DNA of 64,000 nucleotides from Panulirus ornatus (lineage: Eukaryota > Arthropoda > Malacostraca > Decapoda > Palinuridae): assembly GCF_036320965.1 (NCBI RefSeq), contig NC_092261.1:18074646-18138645 (forward strand). Direction: 5' to 3'. A model generated the notes under the pieces. That model had not been told where the DNA came from, ran no database searches, and saw only the letters and a program-made list of their open reading frames with translations. The position numbers and the translations under genes were made by a program. This document shows, one piece after another, positions 47,263 through 63,040 of the stretch (positions within the stretch are counted from its first letter, which is position 1; each line of letters begins with the position of its first letter).

Positions 47263-48467
47263 AAAAAAGGGGGTGAAGGAGATGGGGCAGGAGCTTCGTG
47301 AGGGTTGGGAGGCACGGAGGTGAACCTGGCGGTCGGGGTCGATAAAACACAGCGGGACGAGGAATAAAATTAATTAATGTGAACATCTGAGCAATTCCCA
47401 ACGCGCCCAGAAGATCGAACCCTCGGCTCTCATGCCTCTCCTGATGTAGCCCTCCAACCTGTGGATTGAAGGAGAAGAAAATGGAGTAACGGGATGAGCA
47501 GGAGGCTCAGTAAAGAGAGGGTACAGACAGTTCAGGCTGATGATATAGACGGAAAATGGTTCAAAGGCGAAAGGGAAATTAATTCAGGTAGCTTTGTGAA
47601 TTAGGTGTTACGCTGTGGGAAAGTTGAATGCCCGATATGGCGGAAAAAAAAGTTGGCATAGGAAGAGATTAAAGGAAATCCTGAGTACCAAAAAAGGGTT
47701 TACCAACGGGAAGCCATGAATAGGGACGTTCTGCAAATGGCCGCCTCCATTCATGAAGCTTCTCTCTGTAGAATTATGGGTTGGCGTTCAGTCCAATGCC
47801 TTTTTAGTGCACATTTTAACGAAGTAGAGGAAGCTTTGCTCTGCTGCGTTCGGCATCCACGTTCCCACCCGCCGCCACGCCTTGGTTAGGTTTTACATTC
47901 GAGTTTAGTTTTTAGCCTGTGTGTGACATATGGTCATGTAGCCTCATATGTTGATACATAATGATGAAGGGGTTAGCATCCTGTCAAAAGTACGTCACTC
48001 AGATCTACACTTCAAACCTCAAACTTAGTGCTCGCAGACTATGTATGTTTAATTCAGTTCCATAATCGCTTTCATTTTGTTTCATATATTGCTAATGCTT
48101 CTATACCTTGCATTATATACGTGTACCGTTTTGATTTATTACGTTAGTTTTTAATGTCTTTTTACACATGATAATCAGTGGCCATAGGAAGTTAGAACCT
48201 GTAATATCTCTCAGGCATACTAGAATGTCCTCGAGAACCCAAATGACTTCTGCGATCATGGTGCTCTGATGGGTCACGCAAAATCTGCCATTGATGGTAA
48301 TTACGGTCTGGTACAGGTGATCTTTAGGGAACTTGATGCTAAAGAGGCAAAAGAAACAGGGAAAAAGATAGAGTTCGAAAAGTCAAAGGCGAGCCGCTCA
48401 AAGAGACTAGCAATGGCTAGCAGCAGCAGCAGCAAGCTTTATATTTTCTCTGTAAATGGAAAAAAGA
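47263..48467. other. No recognisable gene
   Basis: One + frame from 48269 ([19 protein letters not shown], then a Lys/Glu-rich stretch) is open for about 65 codons before the microsatellite. It has protein-like composition but no motif I know. The region has no other signal. Confidence 0.4.
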
Positions 48468-48479
48468 GAGAGAGAGAGA

Positions 48480-48566
<87 letters not shown>
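48468..48566. repeat. (GA)n-(TA)n microsatellite
   Basis: A short GA run followed by about 42 TA units. Confidence 0.96.
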
Positions 48567-48571
<5 letters not shown>

Positions 48572-48597
48572 AAAGATCACAATTACATAGATATATA

Positions 48598-48808
48598 TTC
48601 CTATGAGTCCACGGGGAAAATGAAACAACATAAGCTCCCGAGTGCACTTTCGACAATCGCATGTTTATGAAATGGCGTCCTAGCTTCGTCTCTTCGTTGT
48701 ATATCAACTGACTTACATTTCTCTCTTGTGTCTCCCCTGATGCTGTGATTATCACACGAAAGTGCACTTGGGAACTTATCGTGTTTCATTTTCCCCGTGG
48801 ACTCATTG

Positions 48809-48812
<4 letters not shown>
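48598..48812. mobile_element. Foldback/MITE-like element with ~55-bp inverted repeats, between (TA)n tracts
   Basis: The left arm (about 48598-48653: atgagtccacggggaaaatg, aaacaacataagctcccgag, tgcactttcg) is the reverse complement, with a few mismatches, of the right arm (about 48757-48812). A core of about 100 bp separates them. TA microsatellites lie on both sides. There is no open frame. The long inverted ends suit a MITE or foldback element, but no target-site duplication can be read in TA repeats. Confidence 0.7.

Positions 48813-48896
<84 letters not shown>
48813..48896. repeat. (TA)n-(CA)n microsatellite
   Basis: About 36 TA units, ending in six CA units. Confidence 0.96.
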
Positions 48897-50745
48897 GAGA
48901 ATTACTTTCACTCTTTGGTAAAAGACATATGACAGAGACAAGTTATTCCCATGCTCAGCACGAAAATCACATGGGTAAACATTAGATGGACACATCTTTT
49001 ACATTCTTCGTTTTAAGCTGATGTCCATATGGTGCGTTAAGCACATGGCAGACATGATGACACATTTTCACCCATCCAATGTACCCTCAAGAACAGAGAG
49101 AGGTAAGTAAAAGACAGAGGTTTTGCTGAGCTTGTACCTGACACCGAGGCCGGAGTGGAGGACGGGTCGAATGTTTTCAAACCCTTTGATCTCAGCAACA
49201 TATGTGAGAAAGCAGAGGCTGACCTTGGGAGAGGAGATTGCCTTTAAAAAGACACGGTTACGAGAAAATATCTTTGGACAGCTTGTGGATATTGAATTAC
49301 AAGAGGAGTCTGACGGCAAGAATATTTCACGTTAGTCGTCTTTCCTGGGGTTACGTAAGTAATACTAAAGGACCAGGCCTGCCTCCCCTCGACTGTGAGG
49401 AGGAAACTCTTTTTCATAATATTGCTAAAACTTTCAGGAAATTTTTTCTAGAAGACTTTAATACGTTTCTTAGAGAATGTTACCTTCATCTTCAGGAAGA
49501 AACGGTCTCCCCCAAGTATGAAATTGCTCGCTCTCTCGACCCTCAGCGACCAACCATGATGGAACATTTCAATTAATTCCAAGCCTGCCCCACCATTCCC
49601 GTTATTCACCAGCAGTTAAAGGACGCAAGCAAAAGACACATACATCTCTGAGAACTGGAGGATGGCTATGAATACAGGAATTCCAACATTTCAATATTTA
49701 GCAATTGTTATCCTAAGGTCAGAGTTTTTCTTTCCAAGATCCCTCGAGGTCACAGAAGACAGACCTTAAGCTCTTTACAGACCCTTGTACCACTATAACT
49801 AAAGCTACAGAGTCATGTAAAAGAAGCGACACTCTTTTCGTATCTTCAGCGCCTCAGTGTGATGGTATGTCATGAAAACCAGCATCTTGCTCTCTCTGAA
49901 TAATGTAAAGATTGACTTTCTGTCGTGGCTAATCTTGGTCTGTAGATTGTAACTTTTACTCAGTCCATGTAATTCAACTTTGCAGGTTGTTCATGTCTCT
50001 TAAGAATTTATGGAATAAGGTTGACCTGCTATTTCAATTTTTCATGCATCGCAACACAGTAAGATGCACACAGGTCCTGCATGTAAACAGAACAGTGTAA
50101 CGTGGTAGGAGTGTCTCGACGCGCAGCAAACCCAGAGCGAGGCTCACTTCGCCTGATTACTGAGGAAGGGTTCACAGCACAGACTGGTGGTGCAAATATG
50201 ACTGTAATGCACTTTTCCCGGAGACGTCGGTAGTGGACAGATGTCCTAACAGAGGCCTGGTCTTTAACGAAATATGCTGCATAAGTCATTCCTTTATGGA
50301 CTGAGTTATAGCCCTCGAAGTATAAGTAGTATAAATACTGATATTTTTCTTTAGGCCAATCATCATTATTTAAGGCATACCTCCACCCTCATACCTTTTT
50401 TGTGACATATCTCTTTTGGCAATCTATGTATTAGTAGTTCTCTCAAATATTGTGGAAGATTTCCCGTCTTTAAATCACTTGAGCATTCCATAATAAATCT
50501 AAACCCGCAAGATTGGAGCGATGTCTGTCAATCTGGTTTCCAATTGGTCAAATGCTTGTGGGTTTTCGGAGTCCTCGTAACTAGATTTGCCCTTCTTTGA
50601 GATTTAGCTACTCAAAAATGGGAAAGGAACAGCGTGAGAAACATGGAAGGAAAGGTAAAGAACAGATTAAAGGAAAGGGAGATTAATGAAATAGAAAGAT
50701 CTGAGTATGGAGGAGAAGAGGAAATAGAAAAGAACATGGATGAAA

Positions 50746-50751
<6 letters not shown>
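48897..50751. other. No recognisable gene
   Basis: The + strand frames 49123-49335 and 49238-49576 overlap and together could be a decayed coding segment (FHNIAKTFRKFFLEDFNTFL, then RSLDPQRPTMMEHFN). I cannot name a family. The remainder shows nothing. Confidence 0.35.

Positions 50752-50818
<67 letters not shown>
50752..50818. repeat. (GA)n microsatellite
   Basis: About 33 GA units. Confidence 0.97.
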
Positions 50819-50819
<1 letters not shown>

Positions 50820-50889
50820 CTGATGGGAAACAGCAGGAGGGAGACGCTATGACTGGTGGTCCACATCTATTAATCTGTGGTAGTTCTCT

Positions 50890-51260
50890 TTACCGATGAA
50901 AACACCAGCAGTGAGGGCGATGATGGGAAGCTGATGGTGGTAGGGGTGATGGGAAGCCGATGTGATGGTGATGGTGACAGAGAGGTGATGGGTACTGATG
51001 ATAAGGGGTAATGGGGTGGGTGGCGACCATGATGATGGTAAAATGGATGGGAAAAATTATGGGTGGTTGTGGCTTTGGGGATAAGAAGCTGATGTGGTGG
51101 TGGTGATGGGAAGCTGAAGATGATGGTGGTAATGATGGGAAGCTGAAGATGATGGTGGTAATGATGGGAAGCTGAAGATGATGGTGGTAATGATGGGAAG
51201 CTGATGGTTGTGCCAGTGGTTATAGGAAGCTGATGATGGTGGTGCTGATGCGCAGTTGAG
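50890..51260 (+). repeat. GATGGT-type minisatellite with three perfect 29-bp units
   Basis: Degenerate gatgggaagctgatggtgg repeats surround three identical 29-bp units at 51110-51138, 51139-51167 and 51168-51196 (start gaagctgaagatgatggtgg). Confidence 0.93.
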
Positions 51261-51523
51261 GATGGGGTAATGGGAGATAAGAGTAGGTGAAGACAGGGAG
51301 AAGAAGAAGCAGGAGGGGAAAATATAAATTAAAAGGGGACACGTTACATAGAGAAAGGAGAACGAGGGTGATAGTGACGATAGTGATGATGAGAGTGGTT
51401 CTGATAATGAGTGATGGTAATTATGATACGAATAGACGAATTTTTGTCTTAAAAGATGATAATGAAGGTACGTATCTTACTCCTATCACAGAAATGTAAG
51501 CAACTAACATATTTTCATTTCGT

Positions 51524-51527
<4 letters not shown>

Positions 51528-51608
<81 letters not shown>
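51528..51608. repeat. (TA)n microsatellite abutting LINE copy 8
   Basis: About 40 TA units. The LINE begins at its right edge. Confidence 0.96.
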
Positions 51609-52529
<921 letters not shown>

Positions 52530-52700
52530 TTCATGTGTCATTCTGTTTATCTGGAAAAGGCTTATGACTCTGGATGGAGAGGACGAATGTGGAAAAAGAT
52601 AGAGCGTTATGATTTGCCTCTGAAAATACAGCACCTGTTAGGGAAGAGGTGTGATGGTGTGTTTATGGTGTGAGAATGGAGAGCGGGCTGAGGAATAGGT
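52530..52700 (+). mobile_element. Second RTE-like LINE: RT motif A fragment
   Basis: The + strand reads YLEKAYDSGWRGRMWKKIER, then YDLPLKIQHLLGKRCDGVFM and EWRAG. This is the RT catalytic motif A region (usually DLEKAYDSVWREGMWxKIxR) of a LINE distinct from the 11 copies above. A stop interrupts it near 52670, and it has no neighbours in frame. Confidence 0.65.
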
Positions 52701-53367
52701 GGAGCGGTTAGCGTACAATCCCAAACTCTCCTTCACTGCTCATATTGATCAAATTAATGAGGCGAATAATGGAAATACGGAAATGGTTGTCAGGGTGGAA
52801 CCAAAGGTTTTTTCCTAGGCTGGAATTTGCCTGGAAAATGATGGGAAAAACGCGGTTGTTTTTCGATGGATCGACGTTGAGAATTAAGACATCATGACAA
52901 AGAAGTTTCAAGTCAATGAATTTACCTGAAATCATACGAGTGTTCATTAGCGAGATATTACCAGAGCTGAGGTCACTAGATCATTTTGTGTCTCTGGGGA
53001 GAGTAATCGCATCACATGCGACGGAGAACTTTAATAATCAGTGCTGGATGGTCATCAGTAAGAATCCCGCTTATTGCCTGGTGACAACGCCATTCTCGGA
53101 AACTATACAGTAAAAGGGAGAATATCAGTTTCTGAGATTTTGTATTAATGAAATGATAAATTCTTTGATATGCTGTTGCGATCTTGACCTTTAGATTCAA
53201 TATCATATAAAGACCTTTCATAAGTTTTCTTTTCTTTTATGCTATCCATTCTGTGGATTGGAACTCATTTTTCATAAAAGAATGATCTATAAGTGTGGAA
53301 ATAACCTCAACTTTTAACCTTCTGACTTAAAAATCAATAGTAAGTTTCTTACCCTAAAAGGAAACAC
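52701..53367. other. No recognisable feature
   Basis: Neither strand shows a domain or repeat. Confidence 0.4.
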
Positions 53368-53368
53368 T

Positions 53369-53399
<31 letters not shown>

Positions 53400-53430
53400 A
53401 CACACGCACACGCATACACACACACACATA
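53368..53430. repeat. Interrupted (CA)n microsatellite
   Basis: CA units with ctca and cgca interruptions, followed by caccac repeats. Confidence 0.94.
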
Positions 53431-53705
53431 CACCACTACCACCACCACTACCACGTATCGCATCCAGTAGAAGTGAAGTTAATGTACGGAACAGAACACA
53501 TCTACCTAACGTGGCAGTGACCTAGACCTTTAATCTTTTGAACTCAGATTTATTACGGACTTTTCGTATCCCAGGAAAACACACATGCTAAGTGTTCATA
53601 AGTCACGCCTCGTTGATCTTCAATCAACGCAGACAAACCAAATGTTCACGAAAACCTTCTGAAAGTTCAAGCAAAGACCTATTGGGCCAGAATAGATTCG
53701 CTTCT

Positions 53706-53709
<4 letters not shown>

Positions 53710-53766
<57 letters not shown>
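53710..53766. repeat. (CT)n microsatellite
   Basis: About 28 CT units. Confidence 0.96.
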
Positions 53767-53768
<2 letters not shown>

Positions 53769-53929
53769 AAGTACCTTTGTGGCAAATCTTAATGGACCTG
53801 GACCTGGACCTGTTGTTACTCTATCGACACCAGATAATGGACGAACGGACGGACGGGAAAGCTAACTATGATACGGCTCCTTAAAGCTTAGCTTTGCGGG
53901 GATCCCAGTGAGGACATCGAAAGAGAGGT

Positions 53930-54470
53930 CAGAGCTGTGAGGGAATACGAGCTGCGCACAAGAAACGTATGGACAAGAACAGTCTGGACAAGAAACCAAT
54001 GTACAGGACAAAGGTGAGTCTGAGGACAAAGCTAAGAATATTCAGCTTGGGGTGTGTTGTCGGGTGCGCTATATTGATCAACAAGACAGCCACTGATTGC
54101 CGGCGAAATAGAAAGACTGGATGCCTTGGATTTAAGATTGCCGCGGAGAATGTCAAACATCAGATGGAGTTATTTTGTAAGGAATGAAGAAGGACCAGAC
54201 TTGGTCAACTATTCAGCGAGTCTGCTATTAAGAAAAGCAAGATAGAAATACTTTGGATATATAAAGAGAGTGGGAGACAACAGAGGACCCAGTAGGCATT
54301 TAGAAAAATGTTACGTGGGATGAGTCCACTGGGAAGACCAAGATCAAGATGACTGAATGTTGTGACGATGGACGAGAACGATGCGAAACAGAATGTGAGA
54401 GAAGCGAGAGAGGTGATGCTGGAGTGCAGTGAATGGAGGATCATATCAGACTTATACTAGAGTCATGGGC
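53930..54470 (+). mobile_element. Second RTE-like LINE: C-terminal fragment
   Basis: An open frame 53969-54187 (MDKNSLDKKPMYRTKVSLRT, then FKIAAENVKHQMELFCKE) is followed, across frame changes, by ILRYFGYIKRVGDNR-type sequence near 54240. Then come GMSPLGRPRSR, LNVVTMDENDAKQNVREARE and ECSEWRIISDLY at 54317-54465. The order (R)xFGxIxR, GRPRSRW, W-R is that of the post-RT end of RTE/I-type LINEs. The Trp of GRPRSRW is a stop. The 53969 frame itself is not recognised. Confidence 0.55.
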
Positions 54471-54481
54471 AGATATTATGT

Positions 54482-54575
<94 letters not shown>

Positions 54576-54580
54576 TTTTT
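54482..54580. repeat. (CA)n-(TA)n-(T)n tract
   Basis: Short CA, about 33 TA units, then about 22 T. Confidence 0.95.
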
Positions 54581-54592
54581 TATACTTTGTCG

Positions 54593-54597
<5 letters not shown>
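54581..54597 (-). mobile_element. Isolated 3' terminus of an RTE-like LINE on the minus strand
   Basis: Poly-T then tatactttgtcgctgt is the reverse complement of the LINE's last bases (acagcgacaaagtata, A-tail). It is cut off after 16 bp by (GT)n. Confidence 0.75.

Positions 54598-54644
<47 letters not shown>
54598..54644. repeat. (GT)n microsatellite between two opposed LINE ends
   Basis: About 24 GT units, joining the minus-strand terminus to + strand copy 9. Confidence 0.95.
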
Positions 54645-54646
<2 letters not shown>

Positions 54647-55505
54647 GTCGAGAATATTATCTCGGAAAGCAAAAATGGGTATGTTTGAAGGAATAGTGGT
54701 TCCATCAATGTTATATGGTTGCACGGCGTGGGCTATGGATAGAGTTGTGCGGAGGAGGGTGGATGTGCTGGAAATGAGATGTTTGAGGACAATATGTGGT
54801 GTGAGGTGGTTTGATCGAGTAAGTAATGTAAGGGTAAGAGACATGTGTGGAAATAAAAAGAGTGTGGTTGAGAGAGCAGAGGAGGGTGTTTTGAAATGGT
54901 TTGGTCACATGGAAAGAATGAGTGAGGAAAGATTGACAAAGAGAATATGTGTGTCAGAGGTGGAGGGAACGAGGAGAAGTGGGAGACCAAATTGGATGTG
55001 GAAAGATGGAGTGAAAAAGATTTTGAGTGATCGGGGCCTGAACATACAGGAGGGTGAAAGGCATGCAAGGAATAGAGTAAATTGGAACCATGTGGTATAC
55101 CAGGGTCGACGTGCTGTCAGTGGATTGAACCAGGGCATGTGAAGCGTCCGGGATAAACCATGGAAAGTTCTGTGGGGCCTGGATGTAGAAAGGGAGCTGT
55201 GGTTTCGGTGCGTTATAACATGACAGCTAGAGACTGAGTGTGAACGAATGTGGCCTTTGTTGTCTTTTCCTAGTGCTACCTCGCGCACATGAGGGGGGAG
55301 GGGAATGAATAAAGGCAGACCTTATGAATTATGTACATGTGTATATATGTATATGTCTGTGTGTGTATATATATGTATACATTGAGATGTATAGGTATGC
55401 ATATGTGCATGTGCGGACGTGTATGTATATACATGTGTATGTGGGTGGGTTGGCCCATTTTTTCCTTGCGCTACCTCGCTAACGCGGGAGACAGCGACAA
55501 AGCAA
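54645..55505 (+). mobile_element. RTE/CFDP2-like LINE copy 9 (5'-truncated, long 3' UTR)
   Basis: Starts at SRILSRKAKMGMFEGIVVPS. The C-terminal domain is open without frameshift to VVYQGRRAVSGLNQGM and stop at 55142. It lacks the early DVVYRG stop of the short-UTR copies. The 3' UTR (55143-55505) is the long form, including the tgcgcacatgagg and gaataaaggcagac segments, and ends gctaacgcgggagacagcga then caaagcaatatata. Confidence 0.93.
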
Positions 55506-55507
55506 TA

Positions 55508-55584
<77 letters not shown>
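55506..55584. repeat. (TA)n tail of copy 9
   Basis: About 36 TA units with one tatg interruption. Confidence 0.95.
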
Positions 55585-55587
<3 letters not shown>

Positions 55588-55599
55588 TACCGCAGGTCC

Positions 55600-56245
55600 G
55601 TTCTAAAGGTTTATGCAGCCCATTGCAGCGGTCCTTCCAGTCGCAGGGAAATGTAAATTCCTTTGGAGTGAGAAGTTCTTTGATAAGACTAATCTCTATG
55701 ATGTAGCCTTGCAATGTACTTTTAAACGCAGTTCTGATATTTTCTTAAGGTAGGACTCTGGACACATGTTATGAACGAAGTCAACGCTATGTTCTCTCTC
55801 ACACAGATTCTTCTCGCAACTAGAGTCTAACTTATCTTCTTCCAGATAATATTCATATCGAGACTTTCTCTCACGTTATCACTTTGCATTAACTTGGGTT
55901 CAGTTTCATCAAACAAGTATCTCGCCAACTCTGAAGTTCTCTTAGGTCCGTTTGAAAGCTGATGCGATCCTCCTCACTCATACCATTCCTCATGACACTG
56001 GTATCATCGACAGACATTTATCAGGAAGGAATCCAGTTCTTCTGGCATGTGACTCACATTGATCAGGAAGAGTGATGATCCAGAACAGACCCCCTGTGGC
56101 ATGCCACTGGTGACCTCAAACCATTTCAAGAAGGCTCCTCTGAGATGCGTCCTTCGTTCTCTTCCGTTAAGATAATAAACTCTCCATCGAAGGAGTATCT
56201 CTCTATCTTTATTTTTGTGTGTGCTTAGAAGATTATGCAAGCATT
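55600..56245 (-). mobile_element. CR1-like LINE RT fragment
   Basis: The minus strand from 56240 reads NGRERRTHLRGAFLKWFEVT, SGMPQGVCSGSSLFLINVSH and MPEELDSFLINV (RT motif B, PQG, and the region before FADD). Across a frame change it continues MRNGMSEEDRISFQTDLREL, QSWRDTCLMKLNP near 55900-55980, and VDFVHNMCPESYLKKISELR near 55730-55790. The FADD site is destroyed at the frameshift near 56010. This is a different subfamily from 4420-6250. Its 3' part resembles 46500-46700. Confidence 0.78.
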
Positions 56246-57275
56246 ATTGTGTTCATTTATGCGTGTGTGTGTGTTTGTCATGAATGACTCTATGGGGCGA
56301 AGGGAAAAGATTACGCATCATGCTTGTGTGAAATGATTACAAAATCCTGTGTATCACTGGGATGATTCAGTCTGCCGATTGACCTCTGGTACTGTATCTG
56401 AAGCTTACAGTATCAGTTTCGTTACATCGGAATGTGAAGGATTTCATTACATATCTTAATGATATTGCTGAACAGTTCTTCGGTGATGGTGCACTACGCA
56501 AATTTGATACTAATAGCTATGTAAAGGAGAGCCCAGCTTCATCACTTGCATTATTCGTAAGGTTCTGTAGGAGTGTAGGCTTAGTTTCAGCGAGGATCGA
56601 TCCATCAATGAGAGACTCCGGATTCTTTGGGTAGATGCGAAGCAGGAGGAAGTCCAGTCCCTCATTCCTACAGTTCTACAGATGTGTTAGAAGACTGGGA
56701 ACCCTCAAGACTCGTAAGAAATTACCACAGGTCATCTGGCGGACCCCAGCAGAGTTAGGCCAGCATGGCTAGACTCGGCAGCAGTGATCTGTAGGTGCGC
56801 TCTATGTTCTTGTGTTGTCATTCAGCAAAAAATTGGCTCTATCTGCTGCTTAGCTCAATCTTCACCTTTTCACACTGCATATTCTTTAATTTATGCAGCG
56901 ATCGAGACGTATGACATATTTCTGATGAATAATTCATGACTTTCGAACGTGGTGATTTACATGCATTTGTATTACGAGTTTTTCTGGTTATGGATTATTA
57001 GCCTATTGTTGGCCGCCGCACCTCAACAAGTTCTCCTTTGGGAAAACCTGGAGGAGCGCAATTCTTGCCGCCCACCACACGTTATCACGGAGGAGGAGCT
57101 CTGTCGCCAGTGCTCATCGCACTAGCTAATGAGGGTCGAGGTTATGTGTTACTTGTGACGGCAACGTTTGGCCAGAAGGTGCATGGGAAAATTAATGATG
57201 ATTCAATTCTAAATTTCACCGATTCTTTTACAAAAAATGAAAACTCACATGATCTTCTATAAAAGAAAGTTTTGT
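56246..57275. other. No recognisable feature
   Basis: Short frames (56434-56634, 57038-57262, plus) have ordinary composition but no motif I know. Confidence 0.4.
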
Positions 57276-57605
<330 letters not shown>

Positions 57606-57800
57606 TAAATCATAGAACATACAAACCTCCAACAGCCAGGATCGAACCCGGGACCCCTGTGCAAGAGGCAGGCATGCTAACCGCTAGGCTATGGGACTGT
57701 ATAACAGGAAACAACTATTCGAAATACTAAGTACTCGAATACCCTTCGTCTCACAATGGTGAGCAACGGGGTCTATATCGGTTGTTTCCGAACAGACGCA
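57606..57800 (-). mobile_element. tRNA-derived SINE (gctgttggaggtttg type)
   Basis: The clearest of its family. On the minus strand, A box tagcctagcggttagc (complement of 57675-57690) and B box gggttcgatcc (complement of 57639-57649) are about 26 bp apart. They are followed by tggctgttggaggtttgtat and a TA tail. Upstream conserved sequence (tgtgagacgaagggtattcg) is shared with 39905-40075. The cloverleaf is incomplete and the unit is repeated, so it is a SINE rather than a tRNA gene. Confidence 0.85.
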
Positions 57801-57829
57801 CATAGCCAGAGTGAATTGGATCGATATAC

Positions 57830-58318
57830 AGAGTGAATTGGATCGATGTGGTATACCGGGGTCGACGTGCTGTCAACGGATTGAATCAGGGCATGTGAAG
57901 CGTCTGGGGTAAACCATGGAAAGTTCTGTGGGGCCTGGATGTGGAAAGGGAGCTGTGGTTTCGGGCATTATTACATGACAGCTAGAGACTGAGTGTGAAA
58001 GAATGGGGCCTTTGTTGTCTTTTCCTAGCGCTACCTCGCACACATGAGGGGGGAGGGGGATGTTATTCCATGTATGGCGATGTGGCGATGGGAATAAATA
58101 AAGGCAGACAGTATGAATTATGTACATGTGTATATATGTATACGTCTGTGTGTGTATATATATGTGTAAATTGAGATGTATAGGTATGTATATTTGCGTG
58201 TGTGGACGTGTATGTATATACATGTCTATGTATATACACGTTAGGGGGTGGGTTGGGCCATTTCTTTCGTCTGTTTCCTTGCGCTACCTCGCAAACACGG
58301 GAGACAGCGACAAAACAA
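57830..58318 (+). mobile_element. RTE/CFDP2-like LINE copy 10 (3' UTR only)
   Basis: Contains just the last coding stretch (VNWIDVVYRGRRAVNGLNQG) and a long-form 3' UTR ending gcaaacacgggagacagcga. A 20-bp phrase (agagtgaattggatcgata) occurs twice at its 5' edge (57809 and 57829), a possible target-site or template-slip duplication. It is followed by an ataataat/A-rich tail that leads straight into copy 11. Confidence 0.9.
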
Positions 58319-58347
58319 AATAATGATAATAATAAAAAAATATATAT

Positions 58348-61853
<3,506 letters not shown>

Positions 61854-61899
61854 ATAATAAATGAATGAAAAAAATATGAATATATATATATATATATAT
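61854..61899. repeat. A-rich/(TA)n tail of copy 11
   Basis: tataataaatgaatgaaaaaaa then TA units, meeting the tail of a minus-strand LR element. Confidence 0.85.
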
Positions 61900-62135
61900 C
61901 TTTCTTTCTTTCTTTCATACTATTCGCCATTTCCCGCGTTAGCAAGGTAGCGTTAAGAACAGAGGACTGGGCCTCTGAGGGAATGTCCTCACCTGGCCTC
62001 GTTCTCTGTTCCTTCTTTTGGAAAATCAAAAAAAAACGAGAGGGGAGGATTTCCAGCCCCCCGCTCCCTCCCCTTTTAGTCGCCTTCTACGACACGCAGG
62101 GAATACGTGGGAAGTATTCTTTCTCCCCTATCCCC

Positions 62136-62140
<5 letters not shown>
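61900..62140 (-). mobile_element. LR (LINE-derived SINE-like) element
   Basis: Full-length on the minus strand: leader end (tatccccaggga complement) at 62140, and tail (complement of tttcatactattcgccattt, then cccgcgttagcaaggtagcg) at 61912-61960. A (CTTT)n stretch at 61900-61915 is its tail. Confidence 0.88.
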
Positions 62141-62206
<66 letters not shown>

Positions 62207-62214
62207 CATATTGT
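62141..62214. repeat. (TA)n between two LR copies
   Basis: About 30 TA units then catacatattgttttttt. Confidence 0.94.
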
Positions 62215-62436
62215 TTTTTTTGTACTATTCGCCATTTCTAACGTTAGCGAGGTAGCGTTAAGAATAGAGGACTGAGTCTTTGAGGGAATATCCTCACTTG
62301 GCCTCTTTCTCTATTTCTTCTTTCGGAATATCAAAAACGAGAGGGGAGGATTTCCAGCCCCCCGCTCCCTTCCCTTTTAGTCGCCTTCAACGACAGACAG
62401 GGAATACGTGGGAAGTATTCTTTCTCCCCTATCCCC

Positions 62437-62438
<2 letters not shown>
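62215..62438 (-). mobile_element. LR (LINE-derived SINE-like) element
   Basis: Second minus-strand full copy, in direct orientation with the previous one. Leader at the right edge (62438), tail at the left (complement of gtactattcgccatttctaa, cgttagcgaggtagcgttaa). It has lost most of the internal poly-T. Confidence 0.88.

Positions 62439-62510
<72 letters not shown>
62439..62510. repeat. (TA)n-(CA)n microsatellite
   Basis: About 32 TA units followed by acacacacac. Confidence 0.95.
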
Positions 62511-62512
<2 letters not shown>

Positions 62513-62813
62513 GTATATTTGTAACCATAAGATATTCCTGGATCTCCCTTGCAACACAGTGACAACATTTGAATCCCTTGCAAGAAACCCAGTTTCAAGT
62601 GCTCTTTGACACACTCACTGAGTGCTTTAGACAAGCTGAGTGTTTGTCCTGGCAATGAAAGACTCGTGTTCTAGTGTGTTGTAGCGCACCTAATGGAGTG
62701 TGTTTGCGAGAAGGAAGGAAGGTCGTGGCTGAGATTCATCGTGTCTTCTGGAGTCTGCGGGGAAGGCCACGCGTGCCCGGAGGGGCATTGCAGGCACGCC
62801 TCACCAAATGTGT

Positions 62814-62819
<6 letters not shown>

Positions 62820-62881
<62 letters not shown>
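62820..62881. repeat. (GA)n microsatellite
   Basis: About 31 GA units. The 300 bp before it show no feature. Confidence 0.96.
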
Positions 62882-62886
<5 letters not shown>

Positions 62887-62966
62887 TGTGTTAGGATATC
62901 GGAGAAAGTGGAAAAAGAGAGGAACGAGAGGAAGAGTGGGGCGACTGAAGCGACTGAAATTCGCTA

Positions 62967-62970
<4 letters not shown>

Positions 62971-63037
<67 letters not shown>
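62971..63037. repeat. (GA)n microsatellite
   Basis: About 33 GA units. Confidence 0.96.

Positions 63038-63040
<3 letters not shown>

Noticed and set aside
48269..48480. Exon of a host gene (Lys/Glu-rich frame)
   Set aside because: It has no recognisable family or splice context and runs into a microsatellite. Left as unrecognised rather than called.
57606..57700. Genuine tRNA gene
   Set aside because: A and B boxes are present but the cloverleaf does not close, and related copies occur at 39905 and 40185 with the same non-tRNA flank.
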